Position numbers and translations under genes: made by a program
Part shown: in pieces, positions 21,333-34,490 of the stretch
How positions within the stretch are numbered: position 1 is the stretch's first letter
How the letters are laid out: each line of letters begins with the position of its first letter
The notes under the pieces: generated by a model
What the model was told of the DNA's origin: nothing
The model's database searches: none
The model's input: the letters and a program-made list of their open reading frames with translations, nothing else
Assembly: GCA_030549335.1 (NCBI GenBank)
Contig: CM060187.1
Span: 49,806,203-49,870,202, forward strand
DNA length: 64,000 bases
Source: Pontederia crassipes
Taxonomy: Eukaryota; Streptophyta; Magnoliopsida; Commelinales; Pontederiaceae
Direction of reading: 5' to 3'

Positions 21333-24300
21333 CTAGGCTTGGTACACAGTAGACATGCCTAGTTTGAAGATCAAATAACTATGTTGTTTTCCACTCAGAG
21401 CTTTAGTGAATACGTCCGCTAGCTGTTCTGCTGAACTGATATAAGTAGTTTTTATCAAGCCAGCTGAAATCAAGTCTCTTACAAAGTAGCAATCGACGTC
21501 GATGTGTTTAGTTCGTTCGTGAAAAACAGGATTAGAGGCTATATGAATTGCTGCATTGTTGTCACACTCAATGACAATCGGCTTAGGAGCTGGAAATCCT
21601 AACTCTGTGAATAGCCGATCGAGCCAAATAATTCTAGAAGAAAGGCTTGACATGCTTCTAAATTCAGACTCTGCCAAAGATTTGGACACAGTCTCCTATT
21701 TTTTGTTTCCACGACACTAAAGCACCTCCAAACTTAACACAAAAACCACTAACAGAACGTCGAGTAAGTATACATGCCGCCCAATCCGCATCACAGAATC
21801 CATGTAGAGAATTCGAGCCATCTGCAGGGAAGAAAAGGCCACTGCCTGGATCTTTCTTCAAATATTTCACAACACGAGAAGCTACATCCATATGAGATTG
21901 TTTGGGGGAATGCATAAACTGACTCAAGTGTTGAACTGCAAAAGATATATCAGGACGTGTGATTGTCAAATAGATTAACCTCCCAAGTAATCTCTGATAT
22001 TTCCCTGGATCAGTAAGTATTTCATCTGACTGATCTGGTGGAAAAAAGGTATCATATTCTGCTGACGTGAGCTTCAAATTCAAGTCTAAAGGAGCATCAG
22101 AAAACTTAGCAGTAGAAAGTCTTGAATCTGCAATGAGATTGAGAGTATACTTTCGTTGGTTTAATATAATACCTTTATCTGACGCATGACTTCTAAACCC
22201 AGAAAGAATTTTAAATCTCCAAGATCTTTGATACCAAAGAGAGAAGACAACACAACTTTAGCTTCTTGAATCAGATCTGAATGATTTCCAGTGAGAAGAA
22301 TGTCATCTACATATACAAGAAGTACTACAATGTTCTTGCCACACCGTTTGATAAACATGGAATAATCCAGTCGACTTTGCTCAAAACCAGCAGAGATGAG
22401 AGTCTGAGAAAGTTTCAATTTCCATTGACGTAAGGCCTGCTTCAGTCCATAAAGAGATTTTTGTAGTTGACATACTTTTGTGGACTCCCCTTGACTACAA
22501 AAACCAGGAGGAAGATGCATATACACTTCCTCATAAAGGTCACCGTTGAGGAAAGCATTGTTGACGTCGAGGTGAAATAATGGCGCTGTCGCAGCAGTAG
22601 CTAAAGACACCTGATGGTAACCATTTTGGCAATGGGAGAGAACATTTCTTTATAATTAATGTCTTCTAACTGAGTAAATCCTTTAGCAGTCAATCGTGCC
22701 TTATAACGTACTACTTCTCCTGCTGAATTGAGTTTGAATTTATAAATTCACTTGCAGTCGATAGCCTGTTTACTAGAGGGAAGTTCAACGAGATCCCAGG
22801 TATGATTTGCTTGGAGAGCATCCATTTCAAGCCTCATGGCCTTAACCCAATTAGGATCCTTAGCAGCTTGAGCAAAAGAAGTAGGCTCATGAACAGAATT
22901 GAGACAAGTGAGAAAGGCAAAGTACTGAGGAGACACTCGAGCAAGAGTAATAGAATTAGAAATAGGATAGAGATTAGGAGATGACTGAGCAGAATTTGCA
23001 ACATAGTCGGCTAACCAGTTTGGTGGCTTGAGATGTCGACGGGGTCGAGCAACAACTGGAACAATGTCAGAGGACTGAGGAGGAAGATTAGTAGTAGCAG
23101 AAGGAGGAGAAGGAATATTAGGAACAGCTGGAGAAGAAGGAACAGGACCGGGTTCAGAGGACAACATAGGTGCAGAATCAGAATCGTATATGACCGGGTG
23201 AGTAACAGAAATCTTATCAGAAAAAAGTTCAGGTTGAAGAAAAGGAAACATATTTTCATGAAAAAGAATATCTCGGCTCACTGAAACCTTCTTAGTGACT
23301 AAATCCATTATCTTATAACCTTTCTGGAGTTATGAATATCCCAAAAAAAGAGAAGGAGAAGAACGAGGGGAAAACTTATCTCGAGTCACCAAGGAAGTGC
23401 AATAGCACAGACATCCAAATACCCGCAGATGTGTCAAGATAGGAACTGATCCAAAAAATGCCTGATAAGGACTGATATCAGATAGAACAGAAAGAGGAGT
23501 ACGATTGATAATGTAGGTTGCAGTGAGTATACAATCGCCCCAAAATTCTGATGGCAAATGAGCCTGAAATTTCAAGGCACGAGCTACCTCAAGAATATGT
23601 CGACGTTTCCTTTCGACCACTCCATTCTGCTGAGGAGTGTACACACAAGAAGTTTGGTGAATAATTCCTTTGGCAGATAAAAAAGAACTGCAATCAAAAC
23701 TGAGGAACTCAGACCCATTGTCAGACCTGAGAACTTTAATTCTGGCATTGAACTGATTCTCAACTAGGTTGACAAACTGTTTCACATACTGAACAACATC
23801 AGACTTAAATTTAAGAAGGTATACCCATGTCATACGAGTAAAATCATCAACGATGGTAAGGAAGAATCGAAAACCATCATATGTATAATGTTGATATGGT
23901 CCCCAAATATCCATATGCACCAATTCAAAAGGTTGTTTAGAAATAGTAATGCTATTGGGAAAAGGTAGTCTAGTTTGTCTAGACATGTGACAAACTTTAC
24001 AATGACATCCAGCAATAGAATTTTTAACAATCAGGAAATCAAAAAGCTTCATTCGAGTGTAAGGAAGATGTCCTAGTCGACGATGCCAAAGTTGAACAAC
24101 ACAGTCATCACTAGCTTCAACAGCTGCCACTTTGATCTGCGAGAGAGAATCCTTTCCAGCAAGTTGCTGATGCACTAGAAAATACAGGCCATTCTCTTTC
24201 CTACCAATCCCCTTGACCACTCCAGTGAAGAGGTCCTGAAATATACAAAAATCAGGATAAAAATGACTCTGCAGGAAACTTCTTGAGTGAGTTTAGACAC

Positions 24301-25708
24301 AGATAGCAAATTGTATTTGAATTCTGGTATATACAACACATCTTTAATACTCTCTTGATCACTAATAAGACACTTGCCAATATGAGTGATATGAGCAATG
24401 TTTCCATTTGGTAATTTGACAGATTTAGCTGACAACAATTGTTGAACACTATATAAACAAGTGAAATCTGAAACCATGTGATCTGAGGCACCAGAATCTA
24501 TTATCCAATTTTGTTGTAGAAGGTCTGAAATTAAAAAACTGACCTGCCATATTGGCTGAGCTATCAGCAATTATATTATCTTTATTGAGAATCTTAAGGA
24601 TTTGTTGATATTGTTCTGTAGTGATAGTTTGATTGGAATTGGCAGCAGAAGTAGAGGCCACTAGGCCTTCAGCATTGGTTGTCTGAGAAACACCTGAAAA
24701 AGCATTTTCTGTGGACTGGACTGCATTGACTTGTCTATAATTCCTAGTAAATTTGAATCCTGGAGGGAAACCAATAAGTTTGTAGCACCGTGTCCTGCTA
24801 TGTCCAACTTTGTGGCAGTGATCACAGATTACATTTCTGTTCTTCTTATTATGTGAGCCTGAATTTATTGTATTCTATTGTGCTGAATTTGCTTCCAGAA
24901 TTGTTGGAGCTGAAGATACAACATTCAAGGCCTGAGTTAAGGAATATGAACTACTTTTTCTCTGTTGTTCTTCTTCTAAAAGCATAGCATACACTAGGTT
25001 CTCAGGAGGAAATGGCCTCATCAAAATGATCTGAGAACGTATAGCTGCATATGAATCATTTAAACCCATCAAGAACTGGAAGACTTTTAGTTGCTGAAAA
25101 TACAGTACACTTTCAGGATTTGGAATGCCCGACAAAGGAATAACACTATACAAATCCTCCCAAAAGATTTTCAACTTCGTATGTTATTCTGTTATGCTCA
25201 AAGAACTTTGTGTGAACATAGTGATTTCCTTGTGTAACTGATACATTCTTGAGGCACCAATTGGTTCAAACATTTCCTTCAAATCTTTCCACACAATACA
25301 TGCATCAGACACATAAGCAATGCTTCCCAAAAGACCTTCAGAAACTGTCGAAATGACCCAAGAAAGGACAAGTGCATTGCACCTTTTCCATTGAAAATGT
25401 AATGATTGATCAAATTGCTCCATTCTACAAGATCCATCTATGAATCCTAATTTGTTTTTGGCCAAAAAAGCATTCAGAAGAGCTCGACTCCACCTTGCAT
25501 AATTTTCTGAACCATTCAATCGAACAGGAACGAGTACAAGACCAGGCAAGTCTGAAGGATGCAAACATAGTGGATGTGCAGGATCCAAAGTCAAAACAAG
25601 AGAGGAGGAAGCAGAATTTGAAGAATCAGCCATTTGATGAAGTGAATCAGAAACCACTGACTGATTTGAATCAAAAATCGCAGCCGATCTCAATCCCAGA
25701 TAAATCAA
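21333..25708 (-). pseudogene. Copia gag-pol, disrupted by stops and frameshifts
   Basis: The recognisable order on the minus strand is as follows. Gag (25708 to about 24880) has NGSENYARWSRALLNAF. A zinc knuckle CDHCHKVGHSRTRC lies near 24785-24826. Protease has WIIDSGASDHM near 24465-24500. GAG-pre-integrase and integrase (24220-23330) have LWHRRLGH, CHCKVC, MDIWG, RSDNGSEF and NGVVERKRRH, so the HHCC and DDE residues are present. Reverse transcriptase (about 22900-22160) has [22 protein letters not shown] and the catalytic YVDD near 22300. RNase H (22083-21333) has CDADWA and ends with ADVFTKAL. Reading is broken near 25183, 24874, 24450, 24200, 23330, 22747, 22160 and 21690. No functional polyprotein can be made. 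Confidence 0.9.
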
Positions 25709-25867
25709 TTCATGAGAACAAGAATCCGATCGCAGTCCAGATCAAGATCCAAAAAACAATCGATCTGTAAGGATGAAGAATTGATTGCAAGAGAAAGAAC
25801 CTGCTGATCGCTGGACTTCTTCTTCTCAGGAACGAAGAGATCATCTACACTTTAGAATCTGTAGCCT

Positions 25868-25879
25868 GCTCTGATACCA
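25868..25879 (-). other. Copia primer binding site
   Basis: On the element strand TGGTATCAGAGC begins immediately after the 5' LTR. It matches the 3' end of plant initiator methionyl tRNA. Confidence 0.9.
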
Positions 25880-26074
25880 TGTCAAGAATTCAAAGGAGGA
25901 AGAAAGTTGGAGGGAAAGGAAAATCTATGTAACTTCCATAGAGTCCTCCAGTATCTATTTATATGAAATTGTTCATCACGTCTTGCACAATATATCAGTG
26001 ACATAGGATCGAAACGCTACAAACTATGCTACACACAATGCGACATATTCTTCTGACGAAAATAACTGTCAACA
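25880..26074 (-). repeat. Copia 5' LTR
   Basis: 195 bp, the partner of 21126-21320. It carries the element promoter facing away from ABIL. Confidence 0.95.
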
Positions 26075-26155
26075 TTAGTATAGTTTTCCGTGCATTTTGC
26101 AGGTTGAAAAAGATTCCATCTTAGAGTTGTTCGGTTACGAGACTTGGACTCTTCA

Positions 26156-28596
26156 ATGAGGATCATGTCTCCATCTTTCTCGGCGATGTCTAATGGTCAG
26201 CAGGAGGAGGAGAATTTTGACGAGCTCGCAATGCAAGAGAGCCTGCTCTTCTCAGACAGTCTCAAGGTACTGCCTCTGCCTGCTTCAAAGCAACGACAGC
26301 CTCTCAAATGCAGCTCCATTTTTATTCAAAACTTTACAAATGTTCTTTTTCCACTTTCATCATTGAATCTTTGTTTTGCATTATAACGGAGAGGGTTTTT
26401 TCCCCCATACATCGTGATATCATAGGTTGTCATAATTTTTTTCTAGACTTCACATGTTATTGCTTCTATTAGGACCTAAGAAAATGGTACTGGTAATAAC
26501 AAGTTTAGCATCTCATCTTGACCCCAAGTTCAAAAGGTTTTGAATATGTATTTCATGATTTCTTGTAAAATTATCTTCTGAGTGTATCTTGGATTTTAGT
26601 TTTCACTGTTCTTGTTTGGTTCCAGGACTTGAAGAATTTGCGGTCACAATTGTACTCGGCCGCGGAATATTTTGAGATCTCTTATAACACTGACGATCAT
26701 AAGCAATTGTATGTGCATAATTGACCTCAAAATTCTTCTAACTCTGGAGTTTTCTTTATTTCGTCTTGTTCATTTTTGTTAGTTGGAATTTATGTAGTAT
26801 GGTCAGCACCTTAAAGGACTATGCCATCAAGGCTCTTGTCAACACAGTGGACCATCTTGGATCAATATCATTCAAGGTAAATGGTTTTTTGGACGACAAA
26901 GTTGATGAAGTTTCTGGTGTGGAGTTTCGAGTTTCTTGCATTGAACAGGTAAAGTATCAAGTATTGAGTTGTTACTTTGTCTAGGTGAATGCGTGAACGT
27001 GTTGATGAATTTGTTTTGAATTTATGATCTCAAAAACTAATTCAAATTTGAAAGATTACAATCATGAGATTTATGTATGCTCGGCTGATTTAACTTGAAA
27101 GATTACTTCAAAAGCTTACATCTGTTCTTGCAACTTCAGAGAATTCAAACTTGTCAAGAACTTGTTGATCATGAAGGCCTTTGTCAACAGTCACTGGTGA
27201 TTAAGGCCCCTAAGTACCACAAGAGGTACACATTGACAGGCAAGTAACCTAGCTTTTGGAGTGACATTGATATCTTGTACTACTTTGATGGAGTTTTTTT
27301 TTTCATGGCTAACTTCTTTAACATCTAGTGACCTGAAGTTAGTGTTCAATCCTCTATTTTTTTGGAAAAATTATACGATAATATATTTGCTTTCTTATGT
27401 ATCACTCTTTTTGTGATCAGTTGGAGAATCAATGTCTAATTGTGGAAACCATGCAATACCAAATAATCAAGAGTCAAGAACTAAGAAATATAACAAACCA
27501 ACTGAGCTTCGACCCGGTAACATAAGTTTGATTCCCAGTTATCCTCTACATAATCGATGGATTAGATGTCTACATTTGAACATTTAGATTACTGAACAAA
27601 TCATTCTTTCCTTAATAGCAGTTCGTCCAACAATAAAATATGAGCCACCATCTCTGAGGTATGCAACATTGTTGCCTTCTGAACAATATTTGTAACAGAA
27701 GCATCTCATTTGTTCACAGATGAAAGAGCTTCATAAACATGAGTAAGAATATGTCTTGAGCATTTTACAGGAAAGCACGTTCCATTTCACGCACCCCTTC
27801 CTCAAGAGCACGATCTGTATCGCCTAGAAAAATGCGGTCTCCATCACCCTCGACACGGTCTGGAAAATATTCCAATGCAGGTGCTCTCCAATAGTTCGTT
27901 TAATTTTCTTCTTGAAGCCTAAGTTGAACCATTTATTATTGCATTTGATTTCTATCAAATTCCAGCTTCTTATGTTCTTTTAATTTTTTTTCAGAAAAAA
28001 GAGGAGTTCCACCGCTTCAAGTACAAAATCGACTTGCACGATCAGGATCACTTGCAGTTAGACCGACTCTTCTCAACTCAACATCAAGTATCAGATGGCA
28101 GGTGCACAACAAATTTTATTCAATAGACTGGTTACTGAATTAAAAAGATAGAAATTATTAGTAAATAGCAACTCGCTTCATGACCATTGAAACTTTTGAA
28201 ATGCTTGGATCCATCCTCTTGAGCTCGATACAGTTGGACATGGATGTCAGGTATCGATCAGTTTCAGAATAGCAAAGAGAGATCTTTAAAGAAATCTCAC
28301 ATCGGCACATAGTTAACATTCACCAATGTTGAGTAAAAAAACATGTATTATAAAAAAAACCTTTTCCAACAAGTTCCATTCAAAAATATTAAAAGATCCT
28401 ACTTGGTTTCTTGTTTGTGCAGTACCCTTCATCTCCTCAGAAATCAGCATCGATGCGTTTACACAATGCCGAAAGGAACTACCATAAGGACAATGAACAA
28501 AACCATGGCAAAGGCAAAAATCTGCTGAAATCCCTGCTCAACAGGCTCAAGTCAAAGAAAGATAACGTGCTATATGAGTATCTAAATGAGTATTGA
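26156..28596 (+). CDS. ABIL: ABI-like protein (ABIL), SCAR/WAVE complex subunit
   Basis: Nine coding exons: 26156-26266, 26626-26708, 26798-26948, 27140-27239, 27421-27516, 27619-27658, 27771-27880, 27995-28101 and 28423-28596. They join in frame to 323 aa, close to Arabidopsis ABIL2/3. ABIL proteins are the plant Abi subunits of the SCAR/WAVE complex, which relays Rho-of-plants signals to ARP2/3 for actin branching. The conserved N-terminal coiled-coil region runs from [20 protein letters not shown] through [48 protein letters not shown] and KYHKRYTL. A Ser/Arg-rich linker follows (about residues 194-230). The C-terminus is basic ([16 protein letters not shown], 298-313) and ends YEYLNEY; animal Abi proteins end in SH3 instead. 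The start is ambiguous among in-frame ATGs at 26156, 26165 and 26186. Intron 4 has a GC donor. The other introns are GT-AG. Confidence 0.9.
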
Positions 28597-28695
28597 GACA
28601 TCACATGTAGCTGTTATAATCATATGTATCATTTTTCTCCTGTTTCTATTTAAGCGTTCATGAGATTAGGTAAATACTGTAACAATGATACGATG

Positions 28696-28697
<2 letters not shown>

Positions 28698-28758
<61 letters not shown>
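28698..28758. repeat. Compound (AT)n(GT)n microsatellite
   Basis: About 21 AT units followed by nine GT units, roughly 100 bp downstream of the ABIL stop codon, so possibly in or near its 3' UTR. Confidence 0.95.
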
Positions 28759-29538
28759 ACAAAAAAACTATTCCGTGCCTATATGTTTTCATAGAATATG
28801 AATACTTGAATTCCATGATATAGGGACCTCTGAGAAGACCAACATATCTAATTATCCAGAAGAGCATGCGTGCAAATATCTAAGGTTGGATTTATAGAGA
28901 TGATTTCATGGAAATTGTTAAATGAATGAAAGTTTATTTCATTTAGTTGACCCTGTATCAATTATGTTAGGTTACAAACTTGGGAATGTTTAGTAATTTA
29001 CTAATTTGTTTACCAACAATTATGTTAGCTTTCAAAGTTTGACCACATTGTTGTTAAGTTCTCGAGTTAATTTTAAATTCTTACGAATTAACTTCGAGTA
29101 AAGTTTAATCTCGAATTAATACGAGTTAAATAGTTAATAGATATGTTCAGTCATAATTGCATATGGTCATCTAATATTTACAGTTTTCTTTGTCAATTAT
29201 TCTTTTCCCTTTTGCTAGAAAATGATTATGACTTATCAGCGAATCAAGTTTGATAAAACCCTTATTTAATTTGATTGTTATCCATGAACTTACATTTGTG
29301 CCATTCTTGTTATTTAGAAAATGAATAATTTTATTACTAAATTATGTAGTGCATAAAATTTACGAACTGACGACATAATATAAATTTTAAACCTCTATTT
29401 ATGCATGATATGAGACACAGTACGACCCTGTTTGGGATTGTTGTAAAATTTATTGTTTAATCCTATCTATTTTTTATTTCCAAAGATTTTTTTATAAATT
29501 GTATTTGGTAATTATTTGATCATTTGAAAATAAATAAT
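28759..29538. other. Intergenic, no gene; includes segment S'
   Basis: AT-rich. The only structured part is the duplicated block at 29178-29372 (partner of 16256-16485). Confidence 0.5.
29178..29372. repeat. Duplicated segment S' (partner at 16256-16485)
   Basis: Same order and orientation of shared blocks as the partner: TCAATTATTC, CTAGAAAATGATTATGACTT, TTTGATTGTTATCCATGAAC and TTTTATTACTAAATTATG. Confidence 0.6.
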
Positions 29539-30823
29539 GAGTAAATTTTTAGCAAAGGTCATTCAATTTAGTATTTATAATATGGTACGTAATTTTATTT
29601 TGAAACATCAAGATCATCTTCAGAAATGTTTTAGTACGATCATCACAATCAATTATATCTAGTTAACCAATGGATCTATAACATTTATATGAATGCTTAC
29701 GTGACACTACATCAACATTTTCTCTCTTCTTTATGTGAAAATTTAAAAAAATAAAAATGTCATGTCAATATTTTTCTCTATCATTTGTTCAAATTTAATT
29801 TTATATTTACATGATCATTCAATTTTTCAAAATTTTTCGTACATAGTCATTGAACTTTTCAAAATTTTAATCACAATCACCACTAAAAAATTAAATTAAT
29901 AAATATTATTAAAAATAAAAAATTGAAGCACTTGGACTAAGCCACAATAGTTTGGGTATGACCTGTCGGGCCATCCATTTTCATGTGTATTAAATATAAT
30001 ATTATAATTATTAATAATATTAAATTAGGAAAATAAAAAATAGAAAAATAAATATCAATTATATTTTTCCCTGAAATAATAAAAAATATTGTAACATATG
30101 AAAACCATTTGTCACATTATTTTCTGTCCTAAAATTTTGACTAATAAAAAATATTATAATATATGATATTTTGATTATTAGACATATAGTAAAATTATTT
30201 TTATATATAACATATTTATAATGTATCATTAAAGATTTAAATATATAAAAAATAAAAAAATATTATGGTTACAATTTGGCTCAGCACCCCGTTGGACGGC
30301 CCAATACGATTTGACTCGGGCCCGACGAGTGAAAAATAATTAGTACAAATTTTAGGAAAAAAAGTAATATATATATTATTTTCTATTTTTATTTCCTTAG
30401 TTATTATAAATATTATATATTTTACATAAAAAATTACACAACCCGACCTGACTAGGTCGTGCCCAAACCGTGTCAGGTCGGTCCAAGTTCCTTTAGTTTT
30501 TATTTTATTTATTTATTATTTTAAATTATTAATGGTGATCGTGATTGAAAGTTTGAAAAGTTGAATGACCATACAAAATTAAGTTTGAATAAAGAAGAGA
30601 GAAATGCTAATGTGGTTTTTTTTATTTTGTTAAATCTGACATGGATAAGATAGAAAATGATGTGGTGCCACGTAACCATCCACGCTAGTGATGATTAATT
30701 GACTATAACCAGTTGCGATAACTGCGACTAAAAATTTTTGAAGTTCGATGACTATGATGTTACAAAGCAAAATTTAGTAATCTAGAATACCCTAGGTTGG
30801 ATGACTGATACAGAAATTTACTC
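29539..30823. mobile_element. Long-TIR MITE, probably Mutator-like, with a nested element
   Basis: The termini GAGTAAATTT and AAATTTACTC are exact inverses, and similarity extends 180 bp or more into both arms (for example GCTTACGTGACACTACATCA against the inverse of TGATGTGGTGCCACGTAACC). Flanks AATAAATAAT (29529-29538) and AAGAAATAAT (30824-30833) differ at one position, suiting the 9-10 bp duplications of Mutator-like elements. The centre (about 29930-30500) contains a patch with GACCTGTCGGGCC and CAGGTCGGTCCAAG ends, probably an inserted hAT-like MITE. There is no transposase. Confidence 0.7.
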
Positions 30824-32639
30824 AAGAAATAATGTATTAGCTCTATTTTGATCTTGCCCCGATATAACTATTTTTTTCTTCTCGCCGCCTCCATTTGAGT
30901 TTCAAATGGTTATTCTTCGAATTCACAACCAAATTGTTATAATGTGCACCTTTTTATGTTTTTTTATCACTACACTAACGTACTAGAACAAACGGCAAAC
31001 AAACTGTGTCATGTCGTGTTTGTGCCGGTCAATGCATATTTGGCCGTGTCACGGACCGTATCATGCTGAATTGGCATTACGCCAACTCGACATGGTCCAT
31101 GGGTCGGGCTGGGCTAGGTCCTGCCAGGTTGGACGGTCCACCTTTTTTGGCCTACAAAAAATTTAATTTTCAATTTATTTATTATAAATATATAATTAAT
31201 ATATATAATATAAAACTAATATTCGATATATGAATACTACTTTAGTTATTATTATATTATATAATAATTATATAGTTAATTTTTAAATACGTTAAGTCAT
31301 TAGTTCATTATTAAGTAAATAAACTTGTAAAATTAATAATTGAGTTGTACCTTATACATAATATTAATTGGCAAGTATTTAATAAATATAGTAAATAGTA
31401 AATAGTAATATATTATATATAATTTATTGTATAATTCATAATAGTAGAATCTCATATTAGTATAAGATTATAACATTAGTAGTATAGATAGTTAAGTATT
31501 AATCTACCTTATACTAGAACTAGTAATGACACCGAGATTTAGGTGATTCCGTTATTTTAGCCTATATCCATGGAAGGCTTTTTATTTATTATTATGAATA
31601 AGAAAAATGTAAATTTATAAATAATAAAAAATGCATGTCTACAATAATTATTTTATGAAAAATTATAAGTAGAACATACATCCGTTTTATAATTATTATG
31701 TCAATATAGATTCTTGACATTGTGTTCGAGTATCTTTATTAAATCAATCTTTTAGTAATATACAAATCTCCATCGACCTAGAGTTTGTTCTATTTCTTCT
31801 CTTATCCAATACCCTAGAGCATGAAAAAAACATTGTTATAATACCACTATAGACATCAGAACAATTAAAAGATCTCAAGCTAAGGTAGAGATAATTGGGT
31901 ACACGTATCTATTTAATCTTCACCAAGTCAAAACATCGATATTACTATCACATTCATTTGGACGTGACAATATTTCATTATACAAAGGAGAACTGGATTA
32001 AGTGAAAGTTAGAGGACTAATAATGAAAATTACCCTGAATTGGATGAAACTTCATTCGAGCTTCTTCTTGGCATGCCCCTAATAAAAGACATGAATTTGA
32101 ATTACTTATTATTATAAAGTCTCAGTGCTATTAGTGGACATGATGAAGACACTTGCTCTCTACGTACACCAAAATTTACTTTATAAATGTTATGTCATCA
32201 GGATGATTTCTTATATGCATATTCGAAAAAATAATTCTTAATTTATATTTTGTACATTTGAGACTATATCCCTTAGATCTAGATTATTCATCATCATTGA
32301 TAAAATTATGTGGGGTAAATTATTCTGATATTTTAAAAAACCTGATTCCATCAAATAAATTATTTCAGAAAATTCATTTGATAATTCAATCCATTAAATG
32401 AAATTGTCATTTCACGAAGTTGATTAATTATTAAATATAAAATAGGAGAGTAAATGATAGATAATTCTAAACTAGCATTGTAAAAAATTTGCAATAGTTC
32501 TGCGTGTTGGACATTACATAACTGCAATAGTAATTCTAATTGTTGGATATTGCATCACTGCAAAATATAATTATCGAGTGTACGTCTGAATTGAATACAT
32601 AACTTAAGGATGTTATAAGTATTATTCCAATCCATCATT

Positions 32640-33260
32640 GTTCAATTTTATATATGGAATATTATAATGATCATATTTTTTTAAAATGTTTGTCTCCTAA
32701 GTCGAGAGTAATGTGAATTAACAATTATTTTTTTCTAAAATTTTCAAGTACTCAACACTACTTTTTCCTTTCTTAACACATAAATTAATGATGTAACACA
32801 CACATCTTTGATGGAAAAGAATTCCATTTAAAGGAATATTTAATATTTGAAATAAAAATTATACAACATAATTGTTAGCACTTGTATTATCAAGAGTAGG
32901 ACCATATAATTTTATATTTAAGACCTTATTCGTAATTTAGTTTTTCTATCATGTTTGCAATTTGCAAATCATTATGAAGATGTTCAATTTCTTTAAACGC
33001 AATAATTCTTTTTACTCAATTTGTATCAATCCAATGTACTATAACAAATAAAAAATCATCATCATTTAAAAACATCCATATGTCACTGATCAAACTAAAC
33101 ATGAATATAAAATCCAAAAAATAATTAATTAGTTCATTTTTTACGATATAATTTAATTGAATCTTTAACAATTTTTCTGCTAGCATTTCTAAAGACACCT
33201 TGAACGTAATTTTGTTGATAATGTAAAGTTTTTCATAACCAACAAATATATATATGGCAT
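32640..33260 (-). pseudogene. hAT transposase remnant
   Basis: The open stretch 33198-33016 reads KNELINYFLDFIFMFSLISD, then IVHWIDTN, against KNELINYFLDSKFMYSLTSD and TVHWIDTN in the 38.6-kb copy. Further down, reverse-strand blocks match GATTTGCAAATTGC, CTTACTCTTGACAATGC (changed), TTTAAATGGAATTC and TTAACACATAAATTAAT. Stops and indels are frequent, and the N- and C-terminal parts are not recognisable. Confidence 0.8.
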
Positions 33261-34051
33261 TTCTGCATGTATAACATATCTTGCTAAACCTTCATGCATA
33301 TTTTTTTATTATAAGCAAATAAAGAGCTCCTGATAGTGCCATGATCGTGTGCAAGTTCTTGAGTTTGCTATAGTAATTGACTCATAAAAACTTATTTTCT
33401 AGGGCAGTTTGGCTGCTAATAAGTACAGCCAAAACACCATGAATGACACGTGATCCTTGGTTGAAACGTTCCAACGAAAAGTTCTTGATGGAAGGAAGAA
33501 CTTAGGCTTTTTTTCTTTTTTTAATTATTTTAATATATATATTATTGATTTGTTGTTACATTATTATTCATCTTATAAACTACATTATTATTTTTATAAT
33601 TAAAAATTATAAAGTATTTAGTTCTAATAATTTAAAAATATTGTATTAATTAGTTAAGTTCTTAGTATTATAATATAATAAATTAATAAATAATAATAAT
33701 TAACTGGAATTATGTAAACATTATAATTATATTTATTGTATTATTATATGAATTAAATAAAATTAATGTAAAACCTTATGTATAATATTATATTTACTAT
33801 AATAGTTTTTTATTAATTAAAATGTTCAATTTTTTAGAAAAAATCATATTATATTTGGATCTTACAATTTTACGTAAATTTTAATAACATATAAATATTT
33901 AATCAAAATTAATATTAATATATTTCGATCTTAAGTTTTGAGCCTTTGAGAGAGTCCGAGAGGCGAGAGCTTTGGCTTTTGAGATAGAGTGAGAAAGAGA
34001 GTGGAGAGATGACTCAGATGAATGAAGTGAAGAAAATTATTGTGTGTGTGT

Positions 34052-34073
34052 GGGGGGGGGGGGGGGGGGGGGG
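34052..34073. repeat. Homopolymeric G tract, 22 G
   Basis: Directly follows a short (TG)n run inside the degraded hAT element. Its length may be affected by assembly error. Confidence 0.9.
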
Positions 34074-34490
34074 TATAGGGAAAGAAAAATTTTAAAAATT
34101 AGTTTGGGTTGTCTAAACATGACTCGTGTTAAAGTTTAAAATGGCTGCGCTCCGTTAAAAAAATCATTCGAATGACTTCGTGTTTATGCCACACAAATTG
34201 TGTTTTTCATAACATGTGACAGTCCCTGAATCCCGTATGTGTTGCTATCATATCATGTCGGTCATCGGCTTGTCCACATGGAGTGTATTGTTCTGTCGTC
34301 GAGGATATGTGAATCGCGTTGGCATTGCACGGTCCATGTTGGTCGTGAAAATAAAAATGGCATGTTATGTCGTGTCGAACTGAGTCCGTGTTTTCCGTGC
34401 CCGAGTCATGCCGTGCTGAGTGTGCAATTGGGTGGCTCAACTCTAGATGGCCTGGAGGTCATGCTCGGGCTGGTAAGACTTTTGGGCAAG

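Larger units (their letters stand above)
21126..26074 (-). mobile_element. Complete Ty1/copia LTR retrotransposon, inactive
   Basis: This 4,949-bp insertion is flanked by a perfect TTAGT duplication (21121-21125 and 26075-26079). It has 195-bp LTRs starting TGTTGACAG and ending TTGACA on the element strand, an initiator-tRNA-Met type PBS, and a purine tract before the 3' LTR. Domain order is gag, protease, integrase, reverse transcriptase, RNase H, which defines copia. The short LTRs, small size and Met-i PBS suggest the Ale/Retrofit group (tentative). The two LTRs differ at about 12 of 195 positions by eye, so the insertion is not recent. It lies just upstream of ABIL, in the opposite orientation. 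Confidence 0.95.
30970..34490 (-). mobile_element. Degraded hAT transposon, same family as 37086-40885
   Basis: The two ends are GC-rich patches with TGTCGTG, CGTGTC and GGCCGTGTC motifs (30985-31150 and 34200-34480) like those bounding the 37-41 kb copy. Between them, reverse-strand sequence at 32640-33260 aligns with the transposase of that copy through many blocks. Exact boundaries and a target duplication could not be set. It is older than the other copy, judged by its much heavier decay. Confidence 0.7.

Noticed and set aside
22802-23284. Plus-strand ORFs within the copia region
   Set aside because: They are reverse-strand shadows of the integrase-RT spacer.
25868-25879. TGGTATCAGAGC as part of a tRNA gene
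   Set aside because: It directly adjoins an LTR and has no cloverleaf partner sequence. It is a primer binding site, as at 62711.
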